The notes beneath the pieces are model-generated. The model was not told where the DNA came from, ran no database searches, and saw nothing but the letters and a program-made list of their open reading frames with translations. This document shows, one piece after another, positions 47,167-54,401 of a stretch of DNA of 64,000 bases. The position numbers and the translations under genes were made by a program. The first letter of the stretch is position 1; every line of letters starts with the position of its first letter. The DNA is from Pseudoalteromonas sp. EB27 (lineage in GTDB: Bacteria; Pseudomonadota; Gammaproteobacteria; Enterobacterales; Alteromonadaceae), in NCBI RefSeq assembly GCF_001974875.1, contig NZ_MTQD01000003.1, positions 62,001 to 126,000 of the forward strand, in the 5' to 3' direction.

Positions 47167-47916
47167 ATGGATAATGGCTATACCCTACTGATTTCTATAC
47201 TAAGTGGCTTATTTGGAGCCCTAATATCAGCTTTCTTGAGTTTTAAAGTTAGAGTTATAGCCCAAAATAAAATAAAAAAGGACTTAGAACATCGTATTGC
47301 TTATGTCTATGTATCTCAGTTAAGTTTTTTGGTTGCTGCAAATGCATGGTTACAATCTTTTTTTGAGAAAATAGAAGCCCAAGTAGACACTCCGATCCCT
47401 GAAAATGAGTTTACTTTTTCACACGCGATATCAATTATCTTTGAGGATATGATTAGAGAAAATAATAGTCATTCATACGAAAATATAGTTGGTTTTGAGG
47501 GATTAATAGAGCTTCATATTGACAACCTAACAAAGACTTATCTGACATTTGAACAACAAGCTGAACTACCGAAAGATGCTCTTATCTTTTACCAACGTTA
47601 TGAGAAGAAACTAAAAAATGTTGTTGTAATTATTAAGCAATTTAGCTCGTACCTTTCAGATAAAGAGCAGTTCTTAAAGCTTGATGCCATTCAAATTTAT
47701 CAAGCAATCGAAAATATTAAACTATTTCTTGATTCAGCAGGGTTGCTGCGTACAGCAATGATTAAGGTCGGGAAAATAAATCAAGCTGAAGCTAACTTAA
47801 TGCTTGAGCAACAATTACAAACTATTGAAAAAGATATTTTAGTAGCAGGTAAAAATAAGGTGCAACTATCAAAAGCAAGACAATTTTTAATTAGAGAAGG
47901 GGCAATTAAAAAGTGA
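47167..47916 (+). CDS. membrane-anchored island protein, uncharacterised
   Basis: A 249-residue protein beginning with a membrane helix (MDNGYTLLISILSGLFGALIS), then a helical soluble part of about 220 residues rich in Lys, Glu and Gln, including VSQLSFLVAANAWLQSFFEKI and a C-terminal ANLMLEQQLQTIEKDILV coiled coil. No domain is recognised. The start at 47167 has GAGG six bases before; an earlier in-frame start at 47050 would add 39 residues without a ribosome site. It is the first gene after the tRNA and belongs to the island by position. Its neighbour at 48059 has the same design but no clear sequence likeness. Confidence 0.65.
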   Translation: MDNGYTLLISILSGLFGALISAFLSFKVRVIAQNKIKKDLEHRIAYVYVSQLSFLVAANAWLQSFFEKIEAQVDTPIPENEFTFSHAISIIFEDMIRENNSHSYENIVGFEGLIELHIDNLTKTYLTFEQQAELPKDALIFYQRYEKKLKNVVVIIKQFSSYLSDKEQFLKLDAIQIYQAIENIKLFLDSAGLLRTAMIKVGKINQAEANLMLEQQLQTIEKDILVAGKNKVQLSKARQFLIREGAIKK

Positions 47917-48058
47917 AAGATATCAAGCCCAAGTTAATGTTACCTTGAAATCAATGTTTTATGTTGTCCATAAAAACTCTATTGATTATAAAGATCGGCT
48001 GGTAAGTAGCGACTGAATATGCATACGATTGAACTTTTACAGTATTTTTGGAGATAAC

Positions 48059-48745
48059 ATGACATTATTTTGGGCTGCTATTAGTGCGGTTTTAGTTTTT
48101 TATTTTAGGGAGTCAATAAAAGTTGCACATCAACAGCGAAATATAACATCAAAACTTGATGCTTATTTGGTTCACTGGTCTTTGAAAATAATAGAGGGTG
48201 ATGACACTGTCTTTAAGTTATCTAGTGTAGGTTTAAGCTGGGCTGAAAAGCATCAGAATTGTAATAGTATTGAAGAAGTATTAAAAATAAATGAAGAGTT
48301 CAAAGTAAAACTTCAGGAAATGAAAAGTGAGTTATTTTTAGGAGGTGTATTTGAAGAAGTGATCTCAAGTGCTAATCAGAAAGTGAAAAGCAGTGGGCTT
48401 AGCTTAGATCAAATCTCGAAAATGCTAACAGAGTATCGGCGTGATTTTATAGACGGAAAGTTGTATCCAAGCGATAATGACTTATCGGTACTCTCTCCAT
48501 CAACGGCTAGGTTAGCTATATCCTTAAAGCTTAATATAATATCTATACTTGAGGGGTTGGTGATATTATTGGTTAAGATTGAAAAAGCTCCAAATCAAAT
48601 GGAATCAAAAGATGAATTATTTGATTTATATATTTGCTGGCTTAAAGTTGTTCGAGATAAACACTTATTGATCAAGTCAAATCGAGAGCTACTGTCTGAA
48701 GGGGTATTTAGGATTGCCTGCAGTAACTTCATTTCTGGTTTATGA
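48059..48745 (+). CDS. membrane-anchored island protein, uncharacterised
   Basis: A 228-residue protein with an N-terminal membrane helix (MTLFWAAISAVLVFYFRE) and a mostly helical cytoplasmic part. Polar residues KVAHQQRNITSKLDAYLVHW follow the helix; the rest is helical with FLGGVFEEVISSANQ and a C-terminal hydrophobic helix region (LAISLKLNIISILEGLVIL). No family is recognised. GGAG five bases before the ATG supports the start; an upstream TTG start at 48029 is less likely. It lies between the previous unknown gene and the integrase, whose gene is convergent. A pair of membrane-anchored helical proteins at an island end suggests a cargo function, perhaps defence, but nothing proves it. Confidence 0.62.
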   Translation: MTLFWAAISAVLVFYFRESIKVAHQQRNITSKLDAYLVHWSLKIIEGDDTVFKLSSVGLSWAEKHQNCNSIEEVLKINEEFKVKLQEMKSELFLGGVFEEVISSANQKVKSSGLSLDQISKMLTEYRRDFIDGKLYPSDNDLSVLSPSTARLAISLKLNIISILEGLVILLVKIEKAPNQMESKDELFDLYICWLKVVRDKHLLIKSNRELLSEGVFRIACSNFISGL

Positions 48746-48786
48746 AGCTGGGCTCAAAAAACTGATCAATTAAGTGTTATTACGTA

Positions 48787-49668
48787 TTACCTTAAATAAA
48801 CCTCAGTAATTTCAGCTCTGAAGTGGCCTAGCTCTTGCGACACAGTTTCAAGAGCAATAGCTCTCGCTAACCCCAAGCTTTTTAGTTCTGCCATTCTCTC
48901 TTGTGCATAGCTGTGTCTAAGACCATGACCGCCATTAGAAAAAAAGAGTGTGCGACTAGATGCTTTAGAAAATGAGCACGACCATTTATGGCCACCACCA
49001 ATATCATAACGTTGCAAATAGTTAATTTCCCTGTCACGAACGGTTATAGGCTGTGCTAAGCGCCTTTGTTCTAGCTGTGTAGCTAATGCGTTAGGTATTA
49101 ATACATCACGGATTAGGCCGCCTTTGCCTTTCACTGTATAAATACAACCTTCTCGACCAAGCCATTTGCTGTCTAACGTTGGGCGGCTATCTGCTTTACG
49201 CTCTGATACTCTGGCTATTGTTAAAAGTTCATGGGCTCTTAATCCTGCTGCGTAGGCTATTTGTGTAGATAAATTATACTTTCTAGTTTGATGTTCACTG
49301 ATTGCATGAGCTTGGACTGGAGTGTAGGCGCGAGATTTTTCGATAATCTCTTTTTCGGATTTTATTACAGTCAGCGTTTCTTTAGGGCCAAGTTTGCCGT
49401 TGAGTTTAAACATAGCTTGGATTGCTTGCCGTTCCATATCTAACGTTTTTTGGCCTGCAAACTCACTGCGATAATCAAGGTATTTATAAGCATCCTGAAT
49501 GCTCATACCCTGTACACCATTAATTCCAATATCTTTTGACCACCGAGCTATTTTGATAAGTGCTGTTTTATAGCTTCGAGCGGTACCTAGAGATTTAATA
49601 ATTTTGTGCTTGTATAAGTTTTTAGCCAGCTTCTCCGCTTGCGTTTCTGGTTTTGCGAACTTAGCCAT
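48787..49668 (-). CDS. tyrosine recombinase (integrase)
   Basis: A 293-residue integrase. The N-terminal half (about 1-110) is a core-binding SAM-like domain, and the catalytic half carries Arg144 (AGLRAHELL), the beta-hairpin Lys near 181-183, His248-x-x-Arg251 (GHGLRHSYA), His282 (ELGHFRAEITEVY) and the nucleophile Tyr291, two residues before the end. All five catalytic residues are present, so it is probably active. It is smaller than the usual P4-type integrases and resembles the Integrase_1/Phage_int_SAM_2 type. It overlaps the small HTH gene by 8 bases, so the two are co-translated, and points toward the tRNA. Confidence 0.88.
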   Translation of the reverse strand: MAKFAKPETQAEKLAKNLYKHKIIKSLGTARSYKTALIKIARWSKDIGINGVQGMSIQDAYKYLDYRSEFAGQKTLDMERQAIQAMFKLNGKLGPKETLTVIKSEKEIIEKSRAYTPVQAHAISEHQTRKYNLSTQIAYAAGLRAHELLTIARVSERKADSRPTLDSKWLGREGCIYTVKGKGGLIRDVLIPNALATQLEQRRLAQPITVRDREINYLQRYDIGGGHKWSCSFSKASSRTLFFSNGGHGLRHSYAQERMAELKSLGLARAIALETVSQELGHFRAEITEVYLR

Positions 49669-49882
49669 TCTTTTGTACCCACCGTTTTACAGTTGTCCAA
49701 TGTACTCTCACTCCTTTACGCAAGAGCCATCTTTGTAGGTTAGCTATATTCGTATCTTCTTCGTAAAGAGCCAGAAGTCGTTGTTTATGTTTATCGAGCT
49801 TGGATGGCTTAAATCGTTTTTTACTGATCAATTTTTTCTCATTTTTTAGGCGCAATGCTTCTGCTTTAGCATTAAAGGTCAT
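49661..49882 (-). CDS. small HTH-like partner of the integrase
   Basis: A 73-residue basic protein, with a very lysine/arginine-rich N-terminal half and a C-terminal NIANLQRWLLRKGVRVHWTTVKRWVQ that looks like a helix-turn-helix. Its end overlaps the integrase start by 8 bases. The position and size suit an excisionase or integrase cofactor, but no excisionase family is recognised, so this is inference. The ATG at 49882 stands after a clear AT-rich upstream region. Its basic composition fits DNA binding. Confidence 0.62.
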   Translation of the reverse strand: MTFNAKAEALRLKNEKKLISKKRFKPSKLDKHKQRLLALYEEDTNIANLQRWLLRKGVRVHWTTVKRWVQKNG

Positions 49883-50320
49883 AGTTATTCTCCGGTGTGA
49901 TTGTAAGAAAAACTGGCTGATAAAGCTCAGCGGCTAACGCCTATTCGCCCCTGTTTTACGCATGCGTAAGGCTCGGACTGATCGCGCCTAAAAATCAAAA
50001 GACTTGGTTTTATGATGAAGCTGAAAGCTTCTGAAGTGGGGGTTACAGAGAATGTAACAACGTGTTGAAGGCAGCAGAAAAGCGCCTGTTTTTTTCATGC
50101 CCAAAGGGCTTGATTAATATGTAGATTAGCAGCTTTAATTTAAATTTCAATCTGCAAATTAAAATCTGCGTGTAAGATGCTCAAGAGTCCATCCCCCGCT
50201 ATGTGCAAGCCTATTTTAGGCTTCTACATAGCGGGGGATGGGCGAAGCCCAGAAAAGAGGAGGGAATTGCTCATGATGCCTCATTATGTTACTGATGATT
50301 TAGAGTATTGTAAGGGCAAT
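49883..50320. other. noncoding region of the island with palindromes
   Basis: 438 bases between the integrase-partner gene and the TOPRIM-like gene. It contains the hairpin at 50189-50241, a GTTACA/TGTAAC palindrome at 50042-50058, and an ACGCATGCGT palindrome near 49957. It is the likely place of the element's attachment, control or replication sites; no gene is seen. Confidence 0.55.
50189..50241. repeat. 53-bp nested hairpin with 16-bp perfect arms
   Basis: CCATCCCCCGCTATGT (50189-50204) is exactly complementary to ACATAGCGGGGGATGG (50226-50241). Inside lies a second stem AAGCC / GGCTT (50207-50211 / 50219-50223) with a TATTTTA loop. There is no T-run in either direction, so it is not an ordinary terminator; a recombination or replication site is possible. 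Confidence 0.75.
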
Positions 50321-51862
50321 CTAATTTTCGTTTTGGTTGAGTCTTTTTAAAGTAAATGTATTTGGTTCGATTCGAAAATATTGCTCTTGATATTCATATT
50401 TAACTCTTAGGGCTATCAAAGAGTTTCTGAAAGTTTCGTAAAAAGGGCGAATTGTTTGAGTTTCAGCTATGTAGGGTTTTTCTAACATATATTTTGCAAG
50501 AGCGACGCCCCATTTGGGTCCTTTAAGCACGTTATTACTCACGTAGGGGAAGGATTTATATTTAGCTTCAAATGCTTTACCAGTTTTTACTTCACTCCAG
50601 TCTTCTTCTTTGATTCTTGAAACATCATTATCGTTTTCACTTTCTAATTGGCAAACTACCTCGATAAGCTCAGTAAGAGTAAAATTTCCAAACTCAAAAT
50701 CTGGGCTATTTGCGTTAACATAACCAACAATTCCCTTATTAGATAGTTGCTGATTGATTGCTTTTACTACAGGGCGTACATCAGTATCAAAAGTAATAAA
50801 GCTTAAACGTCTCAGCTTTCTATCTTGTTTTAGGTTATCGGAGAGTCTAAGAGCCGCGTTAGCTCGTTCTTTACCTACAGCACCTTTGAGGTTTATAAGT
50901 TCAATACCTACATTAGATGCACCAGGTAACATATGATTAGCAGCGAAGTATTCAGTTTCTCCCTCTAGGTACCATCTAACAACACTTCCAGTATGTAGCC
51001 CAAACTCAAAAGCTAAATGTGGTTTGCTTTTTGCTGAATCTTTAATTGGAACAATAGAGCCATATGCTCGTTCTCGTGCTTCTTTAGGCCATTGCCCAAA
51101 AGCAATATCCTCTTCAGGCCACTCAACTCCATGGATACTTTGAAAGCCAAGCCTTATTACTTCTGCAATGTGTCTTATCCACAAAGCTGCCGCTATGTGA
51201 CTTTTTAATTTTTTTCTTTTTTCCCATGGGGATAGGCGTAAAAGTACATATAAGTTCTCATTGCCATCAAGTTTTGCAGCAATACATCTCAACTCTGTGT
51301 GCGCTTTTGACCAAAACTCTACATCTAGTTTTTTTAGTAACTTATGCACATCCTTTTGATAGGAATTTACCAGGTTATCAAATTTAGTTTCATCATAAAA
51401 AGTACTGAATGATTTTTGTGATGTGATACAAGGCCAATATAAAGGTTCCAGTATTATTGCTAAACTAGATATTAAGTCGTATTCATTAACTTTTTCTTTG
51501 ATAACTTCTAATTTCGGGTGCCTATTCATATACTGCTTCAGGAAATCAAAAAAGGTATCTCTATAAATTGTTGACGTAGGAGTGATGTGTAAAGAGCATT
51601 GCTCAATGGCTATATAAATAGGTAATAGGCGAAATGGGTGAAATAAAATTTTTTGTTGTTCTGCTAATTCATCAGAATTTATCCAATTTAACTGTTTAAA
51701 TTTACTTGGATCACCAGTTACAGCCCCACTGACAATAATTGAACAATCACGAACAAATTTTATCATTTGCGATTCTGTTAGTAATTTATTTTGGGTAATT
51801 TCTGAGAGCCGTTCCTTGTTCTTTTTTATGAAGTTAATTATTTCACTTTGATTATTTTTCAT
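50321..51862 (-). CDS. large protein with a TOPRIM-like motif set, possible defence nuclease
   Basis: A 513-residue cytoplasmic protein. The first 280 residues are helical and of no known family. Residues about 295-395 carry a TOPRIM-like set: YLEGETEYF (Glu300), then ITFDTDVRP (Asp359, Asp361), then PDFEFGNF (Asp388, Glu390), the acidic pattern of OLD-like TOPRIM nucleases. A basic segment (about 410-470) and a final beta part follow. OLD-like TOPRIM enzymes are common in antiphage systems, so a nuclease role is plausible but not shown. The ribosome site AGGGA is 6 bases before the ATG. The XRE gene ends 28 bp upstream of it, so both are one operon. Confidence 0.6.
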   Translation of the reverse strand: MKNNQSEIINFIKKNKERLSEITQNKLLTESQMIKFVRDCSIIVSGAVTGDPSKFKQLNWINSDELAEQQKILFHPFRLLPIYIAIEQCSLHITPTSTIYRDTFFDFLKQYMNRHPKLEVIKEKVNEYDLISSLAIILEPLYWPCITSQKSFSTFYDETKFDNLVNSYQKDVHKLLKKLDVEFWSKAHTELRCIAAKLDGNENLYVLLRLSPWEKRKKLKSHIAAALWIRHIAEVIRLGFQSIHGVEWPEEDIAFGQWPKEARERAYGSIVPIKDSAKSKPHLAFEFGLHTGSVVRWYLEGETEYFAANHMLPGASNVGIELINLKGAVGKERANAALRLSDNLKQDRKLRRLSFITFDTDVRPVVKAINQQLSNKGIVGYVNANSPDFEFGNFTLTELIEVVCQLESENDNDVSRIKEEDWSEVKTGKAFEAKYKSFPYVSNNVLKGPKWGVALAKYMLEKPYIAETQTIRPFYETFRNSLIALRVKYEYQEQYFRIEPNTFTLKRLNQNEN

Positions 51863-51890
51863 ATAAATCCCTAATATTTGAAGCTTCTTG

Positions 51891-52154
51891 TCATTCCATG
51901 AAATTCAAAATTTTGACAGCTAACTTATCCTCAATACAGTACAAGTAAGCAGTGGGCACTTCTAAAATATCAGCAAGTGCTTTCACAGTTTTAAAGTCAG
52001 GAGCATGTACGCCTTTTTCGTATTGGTTCATTCTTGCTGATGCTGCAAATTGATCCATTCCAGCCAAAATTCCCAACTGTTTTTGCGATAGCCCTTTGGC
52101 TTTTCTTGCCTCTTTTAAGCGTTTTGGAAATGGTGATTCGTCATTAGTTTTCAT
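51891..52154 (-). CDS. XRE-family transcriptional regulator
   Basis: An 87-residue protein with a full HTH_3 domain: FPKRLKEARKAKGLSQKQLG at about 9-28, the second half FAASARMNQYEKGVHAPDFKTVKALADIL, and a C-terminal VPTAYLYCIEDKLAVKIL tail. It is first in an operon with the TOPRIM-like gene. The region to its right (52166-52227) carries repeated CTTAG/CTAAG palindromic half-sites, fit to be its operator between divergent promoters, so it probably represses both its own operon and the rightward one. It may also act as the lysogeny-type regulator of the island. The start at 52154 has only a weak ribosome site. Confidence 0.82.
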   Translation of the reverse strand: MKTNDESPFPKRLKEARKAKGLSQKQLGILAGMDQFAASARMNQYEKGVHAPDFKTVKALADILEVPTAYLYCIEDKLAVKILNFME

Positions 52155-52165
52155 TATTTATTGTT

Positions 52166-52227
52166 CTTAGCTTGAAAACTAAGAGTTTCTTAGCTTTAAT
52201 TGAATCTAGATACTAAGGAATCCTTAG
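52166..52227. promoter_or_regulatory. cluster of CTTAG/CTAAG half-sites, candidate operator of the XRE regulator
   Basis: CTTAG or its complement CTAAG occurs at 52166-52170, 52179-52183, 52189-52193, 52213-52217 and 52223-52227. The last two make a perfect palindrome CTAAGGAATCCTTAG. The cluster lies between the divergent XRE and small membrane protein genes. Confidence 0.65.
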
Positions 52228-52266
52228 CTTTTGCTTTTGTAACGAATTTAGTTTGGAGGAATGAAT

Positions 52267-52476
52267 ATGCTTGAAACGTTTGTGTGTGTATTGGTCGGGG
52301 CTATCTACTTGCTGGTAAGTATCTTTACAAGCGATGAGCAGTCGTCGAACGAAAACGAGCAACTAGATAAATTGAATGATGGTATGGGCAATATTATCGC
52401 TGATGGTGAATTTATGTCGCGTGAAGAAGCTGAAGATGCACAATCACGTGGTGAGCTTTACGACACCTATTACTAA
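52267..52476 (+). CDS. small membrane protein with acidic tail, uncharacterised
   Basis: A 69-residue protein with one N-terminal membrane helix (MLETFVCVLVGAIYLLVSIF) and an acidic tail rich in Asp, Glu and Gly. The ATG at 52267 stands 6 bases after GGAGGA, better than the ATG at 52261. No family is recognised. It is first in the rightward unit that begins at the XRE operator and may be under its control. The pattern of short membrane helix plus polar tail is common in phage and plasmid control genes, but no function is proposed. Confidence 0.6.
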   Translation: MLETFVCVLVGAIYLLVSIFTSDEQSSNENEQLDKLNDGMGNIIADGEFMSREEAEDAQSRGELYDTYY

Positions 52477-52498
52477 TCACTTAAAGAATAGGGGGAGC

Positions 52499-52520
52499 AA
52501 AATTAGGCATGCCTAATTTT
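52499..52520. promoter_or_regulatory. 22-bp perfect palindrome
   Basis: AAAATTAGGCATGCCTAATTTT is its own reverse complement (11-bp arms, no loop). It lies 22 bp after the small membrane protein gene and just before the ribosome site of the next gene, so it may be an operator; a loop-less palindrome cannot be an ordinary terminator. Confidence 0.7.
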
Positions 52521-52532
52521 AAGGAGCAATTT

Positions 52533-52910
52533 ATGCTACTTTTAGATCTATACAAAAATGTTGAGCTAAGGCCATTCATCCCAGTAGTCATTGAGTTTCA
52601 GAGCCGCTTGGCTGGTATCGAAGCTGAATGTGAACCATTAGGGCTATCATTTGAGAAAGAAGTGCAGTCAGAGCAGGAAATCTTTTTTGCTCTGATTTCT
52701 CAAAAAGCGCTGGCTTTCGATGTAACAAATGAAATGGGTGAGGTTTGGGATATTAGATTAGAGCCTTTCAGTCATTTTAAGTCTCGAAGCAAAAAAATAA
52801 CTTTTCCCTTCATAGGCTGTAATGAGCAGAAGCAACAAAATATAAGGGAGTGGATTATTGCTTTATGTAATTGGGAAGGATCTTTTCTATACTCAAGTGC
52901 AAAGCATTAG
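52533..52910 (+). CDS. island protein of unknown function
   Basis: A 125-residue cytoplasmic protein beginning MLLLDLYKNVELRPFIPVV. The ATG at 52533 has AAGGAG six bases before; the in-frame ATG at 52509 falls inside the 22-bp palindrome and is not used. Predicted alpha/beta, with acidic middle part (EKEVQSEQEIFF) and IREWIIALCNWEGSF near the end. No domain is recognised. It is in the rightward unit with its small neighbours. It may be a regulator or accessory of the element. Confidence 0.6.
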   Translation: MLLLDLYKNVELRPFIPVVIEFQSRLAGIEAECEPLGLSFEKEVQSEQEIFFALISQKALAFDVTNEMGEVWDIRLEPFSHFKSRSKKITFPFIGCNEQKQQNIREWIIALCNWEGSFLYSSAKH

Positions 52911-52924
52911 CAGAGATTGCAGTT

Positions 52925-53044
52925 ATGACATTATACGAATGGTTTCAAATGTGGATTTTAATGGTGTTAACGATTCGCGCTACTCGACGCTATGACAAGC
53001 TGAAAAATGATCTTTTCACAGCAATAAAAGAAGGCCGAATTTAA
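52925..53044 (+). CDS. 39-residue island peptide
   Basis: A small open frame, MTLYEWFQMWILMVLTIRAT..., with a hydrophobic half and a basic, helical tail ending IKEGRI. It follows the previous gene by 14 bp and precedes another tiny open frame by two bases, so it may be translated. Similar mini-genes are common in phage and plasmid regulatory units. No function is proposed; existence is uncertain. Confidence 0.4.
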   Translation: MTLYEWFQMWILMVLTIRATRRYDKLKNDLFTAIKEGRI

Positions 53045-53046
53045 AC

Positions 53047-53130
53047 ATGGCTCCTGTACTCGCTGGTTGCGCTTTGATTCTAAGTTTTGTGATCTTCTTC
53101 GCTACTTTTTTTTATCTTAAATGTAAGTGA
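53047..53130 (+). CDS. 27-residue hydrophobic island peptide
   Basis: A tiny frame, MAPVLAGCALILSFVIFFAT..., ending YLKCK: one membrane helix with Cys near both ends. It begins two bases after the previous stop. It could be a small membrane toxin, phage-type protein or a chance frame; the adjacency favours translation but no ribosome site is clear. Confidence 0.35.
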   Translation: MAPVLAGCALILSFVIFFATFFYLKCK

Positions 53131-53427
53131 TATTACGTAGACCTCTCCAAAAGCCTACTTAAAAAGATTATCAAGAAAATTTTTTTGTAGGTATTTTCAC
53201 TAGCCGATCCCCACTTTAAAAAATAATATAGATAAAAATCATAAAGTTATTCTTTTTCGTTTACTAAATCTTTTCACTTTATCCCTAAAAAATCAAAAAC
53301 CCCCTGAAAGTTCCCCTAGCTTTTCAAGGACAACTATCTGATCACTTAATTACCATTATCGCTCAACTAATTAATAATGTGTTGAGCTAATAATTGAGCT
53401 CAACGCTTACGCTTTGAGGTCAATATA
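53131..53427. promoter_or_regulatory. AT-rich control or origin region with GCTCAAC repeats
   Basis: 297 bases before the AlpA-like and repA genes. Three copies of GCTCAAC occur, at 53361-53367, 53398-53404 and (inverted, GTTGAGC) 53381-53387, spaced 20 and 17 bases. They may be iterons for RepA or an operator of the AlpA-like protein. The left part is AT-rich with a T-rich run near 53190. No gene is seen. Confidence 0.55.
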
Positions 53428-53628
53428 ATGGAAAAGGTATTTTATCGTTCAGAAGAAGTAGCCGACTTACTTTTTATCAGCAAACAAGCTCTTTTTAATC
53501 AAATCTCTAAGAACAAACAAGGCTGTGGAAATTACCCATTACCGCCACATATTAAAATTGGCGCTCGATTACTCTTCCCTGTTGAAGACTTTCACAACTG
53601 GTTAGCTTCTCAACCAAGAAACAAGTAA
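53428..53628 (+). CDS. AlpA/MerR-like HTH protein
   Basis: A 66-residue DNA-binding protein of the HTH_17/AlpA type: FYRSEEVADLLFISKQALFNQI at 5-26 gives the winged-helix core and the end PPHIKIGARLLFPVEDFHNWL is the typical recognition wing and helix. Such proteins control excisionase or replication genes in phage satellites and plasmids. GAGG stands 8 bases before the ATG. It lies 8 bp before repA, so it is co-transcribed. Three GCTCAAC repeats just upstream are candidates for its own operator. Specific function is inferred from family. Confidence 0.75.
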   Translation: MEKVFYRSEEVADLLFISKQALFNQISKNKQGCGNYPLPPHIKIGARLLFPVEDFHNWLASQPRNK

Positions 53629-53636
53629 CGCTAGCT

Positions 53637-54380
53637 ATGGCGTATTTCGAATGTAAAATGAAGTATATGACTTTAAGGTCAGATATTTTCTCTATGTTTT
53701 GGCCTATATATGCTTTAGATGGAAAGTCAAAAGGTTATGTTGACTTCGAGTATAGAGGTATTTCTTTAACTATAACCTCGAGTGAATTCGGGCGGGCAAC
53801 AGTCAAAGATAAAGAGGTGATCATCTACTGCTTAAGCCATTTAATGGCCGCGCAAAATATGAAAATTGAGATTAATCGAAAAGTATTGTTCTGTCGCTAC
53901 GACTTTTTAAAAACAACAAATAGAGGTACTTCGGGGAAAGACTATAAAATCCTTGATAACGCTTTAAAACGTTTAAAGGGTACAAAGTTTACTACTAATG
54001 CAACTATATCTGATATTAATATTCCTGAATATACATCCATGATTGAGGAATTTAGAAAAGTCCAAATAAACGAAAATGTCTATTGGGAGGTAACTTTACC
54101 AGAGTGGTTATTTGCAATGGTTGAGAATAGAAAAGTGCTCAAACTAGATGATGGCTACTTTAACCTAAACCCGTTTGAACGTCGGCTTTATGAAATATGC
54201 AAAAAGTGCTGTGGACGAAAGCCAAGTTATGAATTTCCTATAGATAATATGAAAAAAAGAATTGGAGTTAAGCTCACAAAATCTCAATTTAAAAGGCGCT
54301 TAAGTCATTGCAGAGAGTTGTTAGGGCTAAGAATTCTTTACGATGATAGCCCCCTGTGTCAGGATAGTTGTCGCCTCTAA
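53637..54380 (+). CDS. repA: replication initiator protein A (RPA family), C-terminus cut by IS
   Basis: A 247-residue open frame whose first about 238 residues are a replication initiator of the RPA (PF10134) type: MTLRSDIFS, DKEVIIYCLSHLMAAQ, TTNRGTSGKDYKILDNALKRL, WLFAMVENRKVLKLDDGYF and FERRLYEICKKCCGRKPSYE. The family normally continues beyond this point. The native frame is lost at about 54354, where the IS3-type element begins, and the last 8 residues (CQDSCRL) come from the IS end. The protein is therefore truncated by perhaps 20-60 residues and may be inactive. It lies 8 bp after the AlpA-like gene. Confidence 0.75.
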   Translation: MAYFECKMKYMTLRSDIFSMFWPIYALDGKSKGYVDFEYRGISLTITSSEFGRATVKDKEVIIYCLSHLMAAQNMKIEINRKVLFCRYDFLKTTNRGTSGKDYKILDNALKRLKGTKFTTNATISDINIPEYTSMIEEFRKVQINENVYWEVTLPEWLFAMVENRKVLKLDDGYFNLNPFERRLYEICKKCCGRKPSYEFPIDNMKKRIGVKLTKSQFKRRLSHCRELLGLRILYDDSPLCQDSCRL

Positions 54381-54401
54381 CTTTTAATAGAGGCAGATAA
54401 A

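Noticed and set aside
50189-50241. Hairpin considered as an integron attC site.
   Set aside because: It lacks GTTRRRY and RYYYAAC core sites, and the integrase is not of the IntI type.
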